A stretch of DNA of 43,178 nt, taken from Oscillibacter sp. GTDB taxonomy: Bacteria; Bacillota; Clostridia; Oscillospirales; Oscillospiraceae. Below are positions 9,602 through 16,431 of this stretch, piece by piece. The stretch covers positions 1-43,178 of the forward strand of contig JAFXQV010000001.1 of assembly GCA_017526785.1 (NCBI GenBank), written 5' to 3'. Position 1 is the first letter of the stretch. Every line of letters starts with the position of its first letter. A program made the translations under genes and the position numbers. A model generated the notes under the pieces. It saw only the letters and a list, made by a program, of their open reading frames with translations, searched no databases and was not told the DNA's origin.

Positions 9602-10753
9602 TTGGAGTACACGAAGGGCGTACCCTTTGAGACGCTTTCCCTGTCCGCGCCCATGCTGGACGTACTGCGCCAATCGGGGCGGGACTTCAGCACCCCCGTG
9701 CAGGCGGGGTGCATTCCGCCCATGATGGAGTGGCGCGACGTGATTGCCAAAGCCCCCACGGGTACCGGGAAAACGCTGGCCTACGGAATCCCGATTGTAG
9801 AGCATATGAACCCCGCCGACCCGGCCGTGCAGGCCGTGATTTTAGCGCCCACGCGGGAACTGGCGCTACAGATTCAGGGGGAGTTCGAGACGCTGGCGGC
9901 GAGCCGCCCGGGCGTGCGGAGTGTGTGCCTGTACGGCGGCGCGCCGATTGGGAAGCAGTTGGAGCGCCTGCGGAAACAGCCCCAAATCGTCGTGGCGACG
10001 CCCGGACGCCTCAGCGACCATATCAAGCGCCGCAGCGTGAAGATTGAGACCGCCCAGACCGTCATTCTGGACGAGGCCGACAGAATGTTAGACATGGGCT
10101 TTGTCCACGACGTGACCCGGATTCTTGACCGCATGAAAAAGAGAAAGAATCTTGGCCTGTTCTCCGCGACGATTTCGCGGGAAGTGCTGGATATCGCGTG
10201 GGTGTACCAGCGCGACGCCGTGGAAGTCACCGTCAGCGAGGACGAGGAGAACAAGCCCGACATCAAGCAGTTCCGCATGGACACCGACGACAAGGCCGCC
10301 GCCATTGCCGCCGTACTCCGGGAAACGGGCTTCGACCGCTGTATGGTCTTTTGCAATACAAAGTCGTCGGCCGAGCGCGTGGCGTACTTCCTGCGCATGC
10401 GCGGCGTCGACGCCGAGTGCATCCACGGCGATATCCCCCAGAAGCGCCGCGAACAGATTTTGAACCGCTTCCGGCGCGGAGAGTTGCCCGTGTTCGTGTC
10501 CACGGACGTGGCCGCGCGGGGTATCGACGTCGACGACGTGGACATTGTATTTAACGCCGACATTCCCGACGAGTCCCACGACTACATCCACCGTATCGGG
10601 CGCACCGGACGCGCCAAGCGGCAGGGCGTCGCGCTCTCGCTGGTCGGCGACTACCCCTCCCGGCTCCGCATGGACGAAATCGCCCGCAGAACCGGAAACC
10701 GGGTCGTCCCCGTGCGCTTCGACCCCGACGGGAAGCTCACAGCCGATACATAA
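9602..10753 (+). CDS. DEAD-box ATP-dependent RNA helicase
   Basis: This is a cytoplasmic ATP-dependent RNA helicase that unwinds short RNA duplexes, probably in ribosome assembly or cold-related RNA handling. The order of motifs is complete: Q-motif (FETLSLSAPMLDVL and TPVQ), Walker A APTGTGKT, PTRELALQ, TPGR, DEAD in VILDEADRMLDMGF, SAT, STDVAARGIDV and HRIGRTGR. At 383 residues it is only the two RecA-like domains, without the C-terminal RNA-binding or basic extension of CshA or DbpA. The start is TTG at 9602, with AAGGAG at 9588-9593; an ATG at 9595 is out of frame. It is monocistronic, with its own promoter and terminator. Confidence 0.93.
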   Translation: MEYTKGVPFETLSLSAPMLDVLRQSGRDFSTPVQAGCIPPMMEWRDVIAKAPTGTGKTLAYGIPIVEHMNPADPAVQAVILAPTRELALQIQGEFETLAASRPGVRSVCLYGGAPIGKQLERLRKQPQIVVATPGRLSDHIKRRSVKIETAQTVILDEADRMLDMGFVHDVTRILDRMKKRKNLGLFSATISREVLDIAWVYQRDAVEVTVSEDEENKPDIKQFRMDTDDKAAAIAAVLRETGFDRCMVFCNTKSSAERVAYFLRMRGVDAECIHGDIPQKRREQILNRFRRGELPVFVSTDVAARGIDVDDVDIVFNADIPDESHDYIHRIGRTGRAKRQGVALSLVGDYPSRLRMDEIARRTGNRVVPVRFDPDGKLTADT

Positions 10754-10768
10754 GGCCGCGTATCAAAG

Positions 10769-10804
10769 AGGGGCAGAACGCCGCCCGGCCTTCTGCCCCT
10801 TTTT
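10769..10804 (+). terminator. Rho-independent terminator after the helicase
   Basis: AGGGGCAGAA (10769-10778) and TTCTGCCCCT (10791-10800) form a perfect 10-bp stem with a 12-nt loop, followed by TTTT. It sits between two convergent genes and may also stop the minus-strand kinase transcript, where the tail is weaker (CTTTGATA). Confidence 0.88.
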
Positions 10805-10807
10805 GCG

Positions 10808-11632
10808 TCATAGCTGGTTTTTAATCAAAAACGCCTCCAACGGCAGGGCGTCCGACAACATCAGCAGGGACGGATGAATCCCCGCGTTCTTCTCCGCGAA
10901 ACCGGGCTGATGGAATACAATGGTCTTTTCCGGCTTGTCCGGAATGCGCAGGGTGAACACACTGCCACGACCCGGCTTCGACTTTACGGACAGCGTGCCG
11001 CCGTGCTTCTCCGCGACGCGCTTGCAAATGGACAGCCCCAGCCCCGAGCCGCGCGTAAAGTCGCCTATCTGGCGCGGGCGGCACGACCAGTCGAACAGCC
11101 CGGGAAGTTCCTCCTCCGGAATGCCGCTGCCGTTGTCCTCCACGGACAGGAGTATGTCTTTGCAGGGGCGCTCAAAGCGCAGTACCACCCGCACATATCC
11201 GCCCTTCGGCGTGTTCTTGACCGCGTTCGACATCAGGTGGTAGAGCAACTGCCGGATGTGTTCCGGGCTGATGGCGCAGGTATGCTGCTCCTCCATGCAG
11301 AAAAACGTCAGCTTCACGCCCAGATACGCGACCAAATCCGTGGACTCCTCGCAGATATCCGACACCAGCCCCACAATGTCGTAAATTTCCTGTGTCAGCG
11401 CCTCCTCGCGCATCAGCACCGCGTTTTCCTCCAGATTCCGCACCACGCGCATCATACGCATACGGCTCTGGTCGATATAGGCCGCGTTCTTGTCGAGTGT
11501 GGGCGACACCTTGCGTACACTCGGCGGAGCCAGCCGGCGTCCGGACAGGTACAGGTTGCTCAACGCGTCCCGGAATTGCGCCGACACGTTTTCCAGTAAA
11601 TAGCTCATGCTCTTTTCTTCTTCCGTCGTCAT
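10808..11632 (-). CDS. Histidine-kinase-like ATPase lacking the phospho-accepting histidine
   Basis: The C-terminal half is a clear HATPase_c domain: N-box HLMSNAVKNTPKGG (about 132-145), G1 DNGSGIPE (166-173) and G2 GSGLGLSICKRVAEKHGG (195-212). The N-terminal half resembles a DHp helix, but the usual SHELRTPL H-box reads SAQFRDAL at 17-24, with alanine at the histidine position. There is no histidine at all before residue 117. There are no membrane segments or sensory domains and no response regulator nearby. It may act as an ATP-binding partner, anti-sigma-like switch or phosphatase rather than a normal kinase; that is inference. The start at 11632 is preceded by AAGGA. The last ~50 residues lie outside the recognised domain. 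Confidence 0.8.
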   Translation of the reverse strand: MTTEEEKSMSYLLENVSAQFRDALSNLYLSGRRLAPPSVRKVSPTLDKNAAYIDQSRMRMMRVVRNLEENAVLMREEALTQEIYDIVGLVSDICEESTDLVAYLGVKLTFFCMEEQHTCAISPEHIRQLLYHLMSNAVKNTPKGGYVRVVLRFERPCKDILLSVEDNGSGIPEEELPGLFDWSCRPRQIGDFTRGSGLGLSICKRVAEKHGGTLSVKSKPGRGSVFTLRIPDKPEKTIVFHQPGFAEKNAGIHPSLLMLSDALPLEAFLIKNQL

Positions 11633-11740
11633 GATATGTCCTTGCCTTTCTGTTTTGCGTAGCTTGCGTATGTAGAGCGGTTCGCAATCCCGGTAAAAGT
11701 TGTATCGTCTGTCAAACGCTGTCGAATTTCTCCGGGAAAC

Positions 11741-11780
11741 GGAAAAGCCCCATCCGCTTTGTCGCGGACGGGGGCTTTCC
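11741..11780 (-). terminator. Terminator downstream of hpf
   Basis: Read on the minus strand, GGAAAGCCCC and GGGGCTTTTCC pair around an extended stem that includes GTCCGC with GCGGAT. The 3' side reads GGGGCTTTTCC. It lies about 110 nt after the hpf stop, beyond the triple repeat. Confidence 0.65.
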
Positions 11781-11788
11781 CGCCGCCC

Positions 11789-11890
11789 CGGTCACGGGTT
11801 ATCCCGCGCCCGGCGTCCTGCCACGGTCACAGATTACCCCGTGTCCGGTGTTTTGTCACGGCCACGGTACCCCCGCGCCGGACTGGTTCA
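11789..11890. repeat. Three degenerate 35-nt direct repeats at the 3' end of hpf
   Basis: Copies lie at 11789-11823, 11824-11858 and 11859-11890 (35, 35 and 32 nt). All begin CGGYCACRG on the plus strand and share an ATTACCCCG-CCGG core with many transitions. Read on the minus strand, the copy next to the gene begins with the hpf stop codon TGA. They fill the space between the hpf stop and its terminator. Confidence 0.7.
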
Positions 11891-12439
11891 GGTCGCGTCG
11901 TCGGCGACAATCAGGCCGTAGCCGCCGTTCTTGCGCTGGTAGACAATGGACAGGCTCTCGTTCTCGCTGTCGCGGAACACGAAAAAGTCATGGTTCAGGA
12001 GGTTCATCTGCAAAATGGCCTCTTCGGGGCTCATGGGCTTGACGGAAAAGCGCTTTGTCCGGATAATCTCGAACTCCTTTTCTTCCTTCACCGTGAAGTC
12101 GTCCGCCGACACCTGCGCCGGGATGTTCTCGGTGCGCATGCGCTTGGAGAGGCGCGTCTTGTTCTTGAGAATCTGCCGCTCGATATAGCGTACGGCGGCG
12201 TCAATCGCGCCGCGCATGTCGCCGTCGGGCGCTTCGGTCTGGGAGCGCAGGATGGTGGAGCCGTCCTGAATGGTGATTTCTGCGGTGCAGAGGTGATTCT
12301 TCTGGACGGAGAATGTCACCGACACGGGGGCGTCGTCCGCGTTGTGGAGGTACTTTTCGAGTTTGGAGATTCTCTTTTCCGCGTAGGCCTTGATGGAGTC
12401 GTTCAGCGGAACCTTCTTGCAGGTGTAGGTGTACTTCAT
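11888..12439 (-). CDS. hpf: Ribosome hibernation promoting factor, long form
   Basis: Long HPF binds the 30S decoding region and drives 70S ribosomes into inactive 100S dimers in stationary phase or stress. Residues 1 to about 100 form the S30AE/RaiA domain (MKYTYTCKKVPLNDSIKAYA start, then SVTFSVQKNHLCTAEITI). The C-terminal dimerisation domain (about 125-183) contains IIRTKRFSVKPMSPEEAILQ and NHDFFVFRDSENESLSIVYQ. At 183 residues it matches the long type of Gram-positive bacteria. The start at 12439 is supported by AAAGGAGTGG just upstream; a longer open frame to 12580 runs through the promoter and is rejected. Confidence 0.95.
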   Translation of the reverse strand: MKYTYTCKKVPLNDSIKAYAEKRISKLEKYLHNADDAPVSVTFSVQKNHLCTAEITIQDGSTILRSQTEAPDGDMRGAIDAAVRYIERQILKNKTRLSKRMRTENIPAQVSADDFTVKEEKEFEIIRTKRFSVKPMSPEEAILQMNLLNHDFFVFRDSENESLSIVYQRKNGGYGLIVADDAT

Positions 12440-12460
12440 GACACAACCACTCCTTTCGTA

Positions 12461-12490
12461 TCTGTGAGGGCGGATTCCCTCTTTCACAGA
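12461..12490. promoter_or_regulatory. Dyad at the hpf transcript start
   Basis: TCTGTGAGGG and CCCTC-ttt-CACAGA form a 30-nt near-palindrome that touches the predicted hpf -10 box and lies 22 nt upstream of the hpf start codon. It could be an operator or a 5' UTR hairpin. Confidence 0.45.
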
Positions 12491-12518
12491 TTCTACCATA
12501 AAATTTTTGTTTTGTACA
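12490..12518 (-). promoter_or_regulatory. Predicted hpf promoter
   Basis: On the minus strand TGTACA (12513-12518) and TAGAAT (12490-12495) are spaced by 17 nt in a locally AT-rich stretch. The leader to the hpf ATG would be about 45 nt. Confidence 0.55.
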
Positions 12519-12605
12519 GGGGTAATCATGCAAAACTCCCAAAACTTGAAATTTCGCCAAACGTCCTGCCGGAGGGGCAAACGACAAAAACTCCGAAATT
12601 CCCTC

Positions 12606-12634
12606 TTGCAATCCGTTCCCGAAACAGGTATACT
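12606..12634 (+). promoter_or_regulatory. Predicted promoter of the RNase J gene
   Basis: TTGCAA (12606-12611) and TATACT (12629-12634) are 17 nt apart. It is the best plus-strand promoter in the 12440-12893 gap and implies a leader of about 250 nt before the RNase J start. Confidence 0.7.
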
Positions 12635-12639
12635 ATAGT

Positions 12640-12893
12640 TCCCTTATCCCTGATTCTGAAACTTTCGTACATCGGCGGCCGTGCCGTCGTTTGTGAATTA
12701 CTTCGTATTTTACCGCCGGACGCGCTTTCCAGCGGTTGAATAATAGGACAGTGGGACACTGACGGGGCGTAAACCATTTTCCGCGCGGCGTTACGGGGTC
12801 GCGTCGGCAGAGGGAGCGTCAGGATTTTTGCGCCCTTCCCCGCCGGGTCGCTGTCGCATATTCTGAATTTGTAAAGGAGAAGCACTAAAATTT
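12640..12893 (+). other. Long leader of the RNase J gene
   Basis: Together with the hpf upstream region this makes a gene-free stretch of about 450 nt (12440-12893). There is no credible open frame with a ribosome binding site. Small GC-rich stems are possible (CCGC with GCGG near 12712-12735), but no named RNA family was recognised. TAAAGGAGA near 12872-12880 is the RNase J ribosome binding site. Confidence 0.4.
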
Positions 12894-14552
12894 ATGGCAG
12901 AAAAATTGAAAATTATCCCCCTCGGCGGCCTTAACGAAATCGGAAAGAACATGACCGTCTACGAGTACGGCGGGGAAAGCATCGTCGTCGACTGCGGCAT
13001 GGCCTTTCCGGAGGATGACATGTACGGGATTGACAGCGTGATTCCCGACATTACATGGCTCGTCAAGAACCGCGCCCACATCCGGGGACTGTTCATCACC
13101 CACGCCCATGAGGACCATGTGGGCGCGATTCCCCATGTGCTGAAGCAGATTAACATTCCGATTTACTGCACCCGCCTGACGGCCGGACTGATTAAGCTGA
13201 AGTTAGAGGAACACGACCTCTTGCAGACCACGAAACTGATTACCGTGTCCGCCGGGGAGAGCGTGAGAACCGGAAAATTTGTCGTCGAGTTCATCCACGT
13301 CAATCACTCCATCGCCGATTCCGTGGCGTTCGCAATCCACACAAAAATGGGTACCGTCATTCATACCGGGGACTTCAAAATCGACTCCACCCCGATTGAC
13401 GGCGAAGTGATTGACCTTGCCCGATTCGGCGAACTCGGCCGGGAGGGCGTCCTGTGCCTCTGCGCCGACTCGACCAACGTCGAACGCCCCGGCTACACCA
13501 TGAGTGAGCGCGCCGTCGGGGAGACGTTTTTCCGGCAGTTTCAGGGCTGCTCGGAACGCGTACTCGTAACGACGTTCGCCTCCAACGTCCACCGTATTCA
13601 GCAGGTCTTGGACGCCGCCGCCGCCTGTGGGCGCAAGGTCGCCGTCACCGGGCGTTCCATGGAGAATATCATGCGCGTTTCCATGGAGTTGGGCTATATG
13701 AAAGTCCCGCGCAACACGCTGACCGACATCAACCGCCTGAGACTGCTCCCGAAAGACAAACAGGTGATTGTCACGACAGGCTCCCAAGGCGAGGAGATGA
13801 GCGCCCTGTACCGCATGGCGTTCTCGATTCACAAGCAGGTCGAACTCGGCCCCGGCGACAAGGTCATTATTTCGGCGTCGGCGATTCCCGGCAACGAAGT
13901 CACCGTCAGCCGCGTGATTAACGAACTCTTCAAGAAGGGCGTGAAAGTGGTCTACAACAAGGCCGACATGCTCCATGTCTCCGGTCACGCCTGTCAGGAG
14001 GAACTCAAAATTATTCACGCGCTGACAAAGCCGCACTTCTTTGTCCCACTCCACGGAGAGCAGAGAATGTTACAGATTCACTGTCAGCTCGCCCAGCAGA
14101 TGGGCATGGAACGAAATCACATCGCAATCGGCGAAAATGGCTCCGTTATCGAGATTACGCCCCGGACTATCAAATTTGGTATGCCCGTCCCGGCCGGGGA
14201 AGTCTACGTCGACGGCTCCGGCGTCGGCGACGTGGGCGCGGTGGTCATGCGCGACCGCCGACGCCTCGCCGAAGACGGTATGGTGGTCGTCGTCCTGCCG
14301 ATTTCCTCCCGCGACGGCGGACTGCTCGCCGCCCCCGAAATCATCACGCGCGGCTTTATCTATGTCAAGGAGTCCGGCGACATGATGCACGAGTTACAGT
14401 CCGTGGCGACGGAGGCCGCCGAATCCGTCACCCCGCGCCGCCCGCGCGACGACGGCGAGTTACGCGGCGCGGTCAAGGCCGCTGTCAGCGGCTATCTCTA
14501 CAAGAACACCCGCCGCAGTCCGATGGTGATTCCCGTTGTCACCCGGCTGTGA
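12894..14552 (+). CDS. rnj: Ribonuclease J
   Basis: RNase J is a metallo-beta-lactamase/beta-CASP nuclease with 5'-3' exonuclease and endonuclease activity, central to mRNA decay and rRNA maturation in Bacillota. The zinc motif HAHEDH starts at residue 70. Further ligand and active-site motifs are HVNHSIADS, TGDFKID, TGSQGEEMSAL and HVSGHA (beta-CASP), and a C-terminal RNase J domain follows. Length is 552 residues, as expected. It has a strong ribosome binding site (AAAGGAGA) and its own promoter. I cannot tell J1 from J2 by sequence alone; only one copy is in the window. Confidence 0.95.
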   Translation: MAEKLKIIPLGGLNEIGKNMTVYEYGGESIVVDCGMAFPEDDMYGIDSVIPDITWLVKNRAHIRGLFITHAHEDHVGAIPHVLKQINIPIYCTRLTAGLIKLKLEEHDLLQTTKLITVSAGESVRTGKFVVEFIHVNHSIADSVAFAIHTKMGTVIHTGDFKIDSTPIDGEVIDLARFGELGREGVLCLCADSTNVERPGYTMSERAVGETFFRQFQGCSERVLVTTFASNVHRIQQVLDAAAACGRKVAVTGRSMENIMRVSMELGYMKVPRNTLTDINRLRLLPKDKQVIVTTGSQGEEMSALYRMAFSIHKQVELGPGDKVIISASAIPGNEVTVSRVINELFKKGVKVVYNKADMLHVSGHACQEELKIIHALTKPHFFVPLHGEQRMLQIHCQLAQQMGMERNHIAIGENGSVIEITPRTIKFGMPVPAGEVYVDGSGVGDVGAVVMRDRRRLAEDGMVVVVLPISSRDGGLLAAPEIITRGFIYVKESGDMMHELQSVATEAAESVTPRRPRDDGELRGAVKAAVSGYLYKNTRRSPMVIPVVTRL

Positions 14553-14562
14553 GGCGAACCGG

Positions 14563-14585
14563 AGAGGCGGACGCGTTCCGCCTCT
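14563..14585 (+). terminator. Hairpin between the RNase J gene and serC
   Basis: AGAGGCGGA (14563-14571) pairs perfectly with TCCGCCTCT (14577-14585) around a 5-nt loop. There is no T-tract, and the serC ribosome binding site follows at once, so it is more likely an intercistronic stability or processing stem than a full terminator. Confidence 0.4.
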
Positions 14586-14605
14586 GTCGTAAGGAGCAAG
14601 CAAAC

Positions 14606-15694
14606 ATGAAATACGGACGCATTTACAATTTTTCGGCGGGACCGGCAATGATGCCGGAACCCGTGCTGGAGGAAATCGCGGCGGAAGTCCTGAACTACCG
14701 CGGAAGCGGCATGAGCGTCATGGAGATGAGCCACCGTTCCGCCGTGTTCCAGAAAATCCGCGACGACGCCGAAAACGACTTGCGCGAACTCATGCGCATT
14801 CCCGACAGTTACCGCGTGCTGTTCATTCAGGGCGGCGGGACACTGCAATTTTCCATGGTTCCCATGAACCTTTTTCGCGGCGGCACGGCCTGTTATGTCG
14901 AAAGCGGCGCGTGGTCGCATAAGGCGCTCGCGGAGGCGAAACGTTACGGCAACGCGCTTGCGTGGGCGTCGTCGGCCGACCGGGAATTTTCCTATGTCCC
15001 CGACTGCTCCGCGCTGACACTCCCCGAAAATACCGATTATGTCTACATTTGCGAAAACGAGACTATCCACGGCACCACGTTCTACAATCTCCCGGAGACA
15101 AACGGCGTCCCGCTGGTGTCCGACCAGTCGTCCATGTTCCTGTCGCGCCCGTGCGACGTGTCGCGGTACGGCCTGATTTTCGCGGGCGTTCAGAAGAACG
15201 TAGGCCCCGCCGGGATGGCGATTGTGATTATCCGTGACGACCTCATCCGCGACGACCTCGCCCCCAAGACCCCGGTTTACCTGCGCTACAAAGTCCACGC
15301 CGATAATGATTCCATGTACAACACGCCAAACTGCTGGTCTCTGTACTGTTGCGGGAAAGTGTTCCGGTACCTGCTCGAACTCGGCGGACTGCCCGAAATG
15401 GAACGCCGCAACCGCGAGAAGGCCGCGCTTCTGTACGATTTTCTGGACAACAGCCGGTTTTTCCACGGTACGGCGGCGAAGAACGACCGCTCTTTGATGA
15501 ATGTCCGGTTTGTCACGCCGTCGCCCGAACAGGACGCGGAATTTGTCGCGGCGGCGAGGGCGGCCGGGTTCGAGAACCTGAAAGGACACAAGAGTGTGGG
15601 CGGCCTGCGGGCGTCGATTTTCAACGCCATGCCCAAAGAGGGCGTCGAGGCACTCGTGGCGTTTCTGGACAGGTACGAAAAGGCGCATACATGA
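14606..15694 (+). CDS. serC: Phosphoserine aminotransferase
   Basis: SerC converts 3-phosphohydroxypyruvate and glutamate to phosphoserine and 2-oxoglutarate (serine synthesis; in some bacteria also pyridoxal phosphate synthesis). The family N-terminus YNFSAGPAMMPEPVLEE is present, as are the phosphate-binding GGGTLQF and the PLP lysine in AGVQKNVGPAG. The C-terminus has GHKSVGGLRASIFNAMP, a SerC hallmark. Length is 362 residues from the ATG at 14606, which has AAGGAG 9 nt upstream. It follows the RNase J gene by 53 nt; no serA or serB is near. Confidence 0.96.
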   Translation: MKYGRIYNFSAGPAMMPEPVLEEIAAEVLNYRGSGMSVMEMSHRSAVFQKIRDDAENDLRELMRIPDSYRVLFIQGGGTLQFSMVPMNLFRGGTACYVESGAWSHKALAEAKRYGNALAWASSADREFSYVPDCSALTLPENTDYVYICENETIHGTTFYNLPETNGVPLVSDQSSMFLSRPCDVSRYGLIFAGVQKNVGPAGMAIVIIRDDLIRDDLAPKTPVYLRYKVHADNDSMYNTPNCWSLYCCGKVFRYLLELGGLPEMERRNREKAALLYDFLDNSRFFHGTAAKNDRSLMNVRFVTPSPEQDAEFVAAARAAGFENLKGHKSVGGLRASIFNAMPKEGVEALVAFLDRYEKAHT

Positions 15695-15701
15695 CAAAAG
15701 G

Positions 15702-15729
15702 GCGCGGACACCGATACAGGCGTCCGCGC
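15702..15729. repeat. 28-nt hairpin repeat, copy 1
   Basis: GCGCGGAC and GTCCGCGC form an 8-bp stem around the 12-nt loop ACCGATACAGGC. An exact copy, loop included, lies at 16399-16426. Here it follows the serC stop by 7 nt and is followed by ATTTCATTT, so it can work as the serC terminator. Confidence 0.85.
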
Positions 15730-15743
15730 ATTTCATTTCCGCC

Positions 15744-15772
15744 TTGACACAGCATATACAATGTAGTACAAT
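15744..15772 (+). promoter_or_regulatory. Promoter of the RelB/RelE-type module
   Basis: A perfect TTGACA (15744-15749) and TACAAT (15767-15772) are spaced by 17 nt, 24 nt before the antitoxin ATG. TACAAT also occurs inside the spacer, a short direct repeat that could be part of an autoregulatory operator (inference). Confidence 0.85.
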
Positions 15773-15795
15773 CAAAGTGGAAAGGACGTGAGGAA

Positions 15796-16095
15796 ATGCC
15801 GGGAAACGCGAATTTAAGTATCCGTGTGGATTCCGCCTTAAAGACACAGGCGGAGGAAGTGCTGTCGGAACTCGGAATGACCATGACGGGGGCGTTTACG
15901 ATGTTCTTAAAGCAGATTGTCCGGGAACGCGCCGTGCCGCTGTCGCTGTCGCTGGACTCCTCGAACGCGCTTTACGCCGACCTGCTCGAAGCCCGTACGG
16001 CACGGCTCAACGGCTATCAGGGGCGCGACGGCTGGGACGTGCTGTCCGATATGCGCGAAGCGATTGCCCGGGAGACGGACAATGGCGAAGTATAA
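15796..16095 (+). CDS. RelB/DinJ-family antitoxin
   Basis: This 99-residue protein starts with a ribbon-helix-helix domain of the RelB/DinJ type (NLSIRVDSALKTQAEEVL then LGMTMTGAFTMFLKQIV) and continues into a variable toxin-binding tail. Such antitoxins neutralise the toxin by direct contact and repress their own promoter together with it. AAAGGA at 15781-15786 precedes the ATG. The last 14 nt overlap the toxin gene, a standard type II arrangement. The module sits between two identical 28-nt hairpins. Confidence 0.9.
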   Translation: MPGNANLSIRVDSALKTQAEEVLSELGMTMTGAFTMFLKQIVRERAVPLSLSLDSSNALYADLLEARTARLNGYQGRDGWDVLSDMREAIARETDNGEV

Positions 16096-16390
16096 CGTAA
16101 TCGTGGCGGAGCGCGCCGACAAAATGCTTGTCAGCCATGCCCGGTTTCTGGCCAAAGCCAGCAAGCCCGCCGCTCTGCGGCTCGCGGACGGGTTCGAGGC
16201 CGTATTGCGCGAACTGGGCGAAAATCCGTATCAGTTCCCCGTGGAGACAGACGGCAACTTGCCGGAAGGACTGTACCGTAAAGCCCTGTTTTGCAAGTGG
16301 TACAAAGCGGTCTTCATGGTGGAGAATCAGACTGTTTATCTTGACGCGGTGCTGGACTGTCGGCGGGATAACCGCCGCTTCCCACTGTGA
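16082..16390 (+). CDS. RelE/ParE-family toxin
   Basis: The 102-residue protein has the RelE/ParE fold pattern: N-terminal strand KYNVIVAERADKML, two helices (KASKPAALRLADGFEAVLREL), then strands LYRKALFCKWYKAVFMV and VYLDAVLDCRRDN. RelE-type members cut mRNA on the ribosome and ParE-type members poison gyrase; the sequence alone does not decide which. The ATG at 16082 lies inside the end of the antitoxin gene (14-nt overlap), implying translational coupling. A longer frame to 15917 is an antitoxin shadow. Confidence 0.88.
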   Translation: MAKYNVIVAERADKMLVSHARFLAKASKPAALRLADGFEAVLRELGENPYQFPVETDGNLPEGLYRKALFCKWYKAVFMVENQTVYLDAVLDCRRDNRRFPL

Positions 16391-16398
16391 CACGCACA

Positions 16399-16426
16399 GC
16401 GCGGACACCGATACAGGCGTCCGCGC
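16399..16426. repeat. 28-nt hairpin repeat, copy 2
   Basis: Exact copy of the element at 15702-15729, stem and loop. It sits in the 41-nt gap between the toxin stop and the convergent NERD gene stop, so it may end transcripts from both sides. The flanking bases differ from copy 1. Confidence 0.85.
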
Positions 16427-16431
16427 TTGCG

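Noticed and set aside
11710-11715. TTGACA on the minus strand as promoter of the kinase-like gene
   Set aside because: The box is perfect, but 16-18 nt downstream the sequence is CGGGAT-like with no -10 box.
11759-12739. Open frame of 326 codons opposite hpf
   Set aside because: It runs antisense through hpf, its repeats and its promoter, without a ribosome binding site or recognisable domain.
15702-16426. Integrase attachment sites
   Set aside because: Two identical repeats flank the module, but there is no recombinase gene in the window and the repeats are stem-loops, so att sites are not supported.
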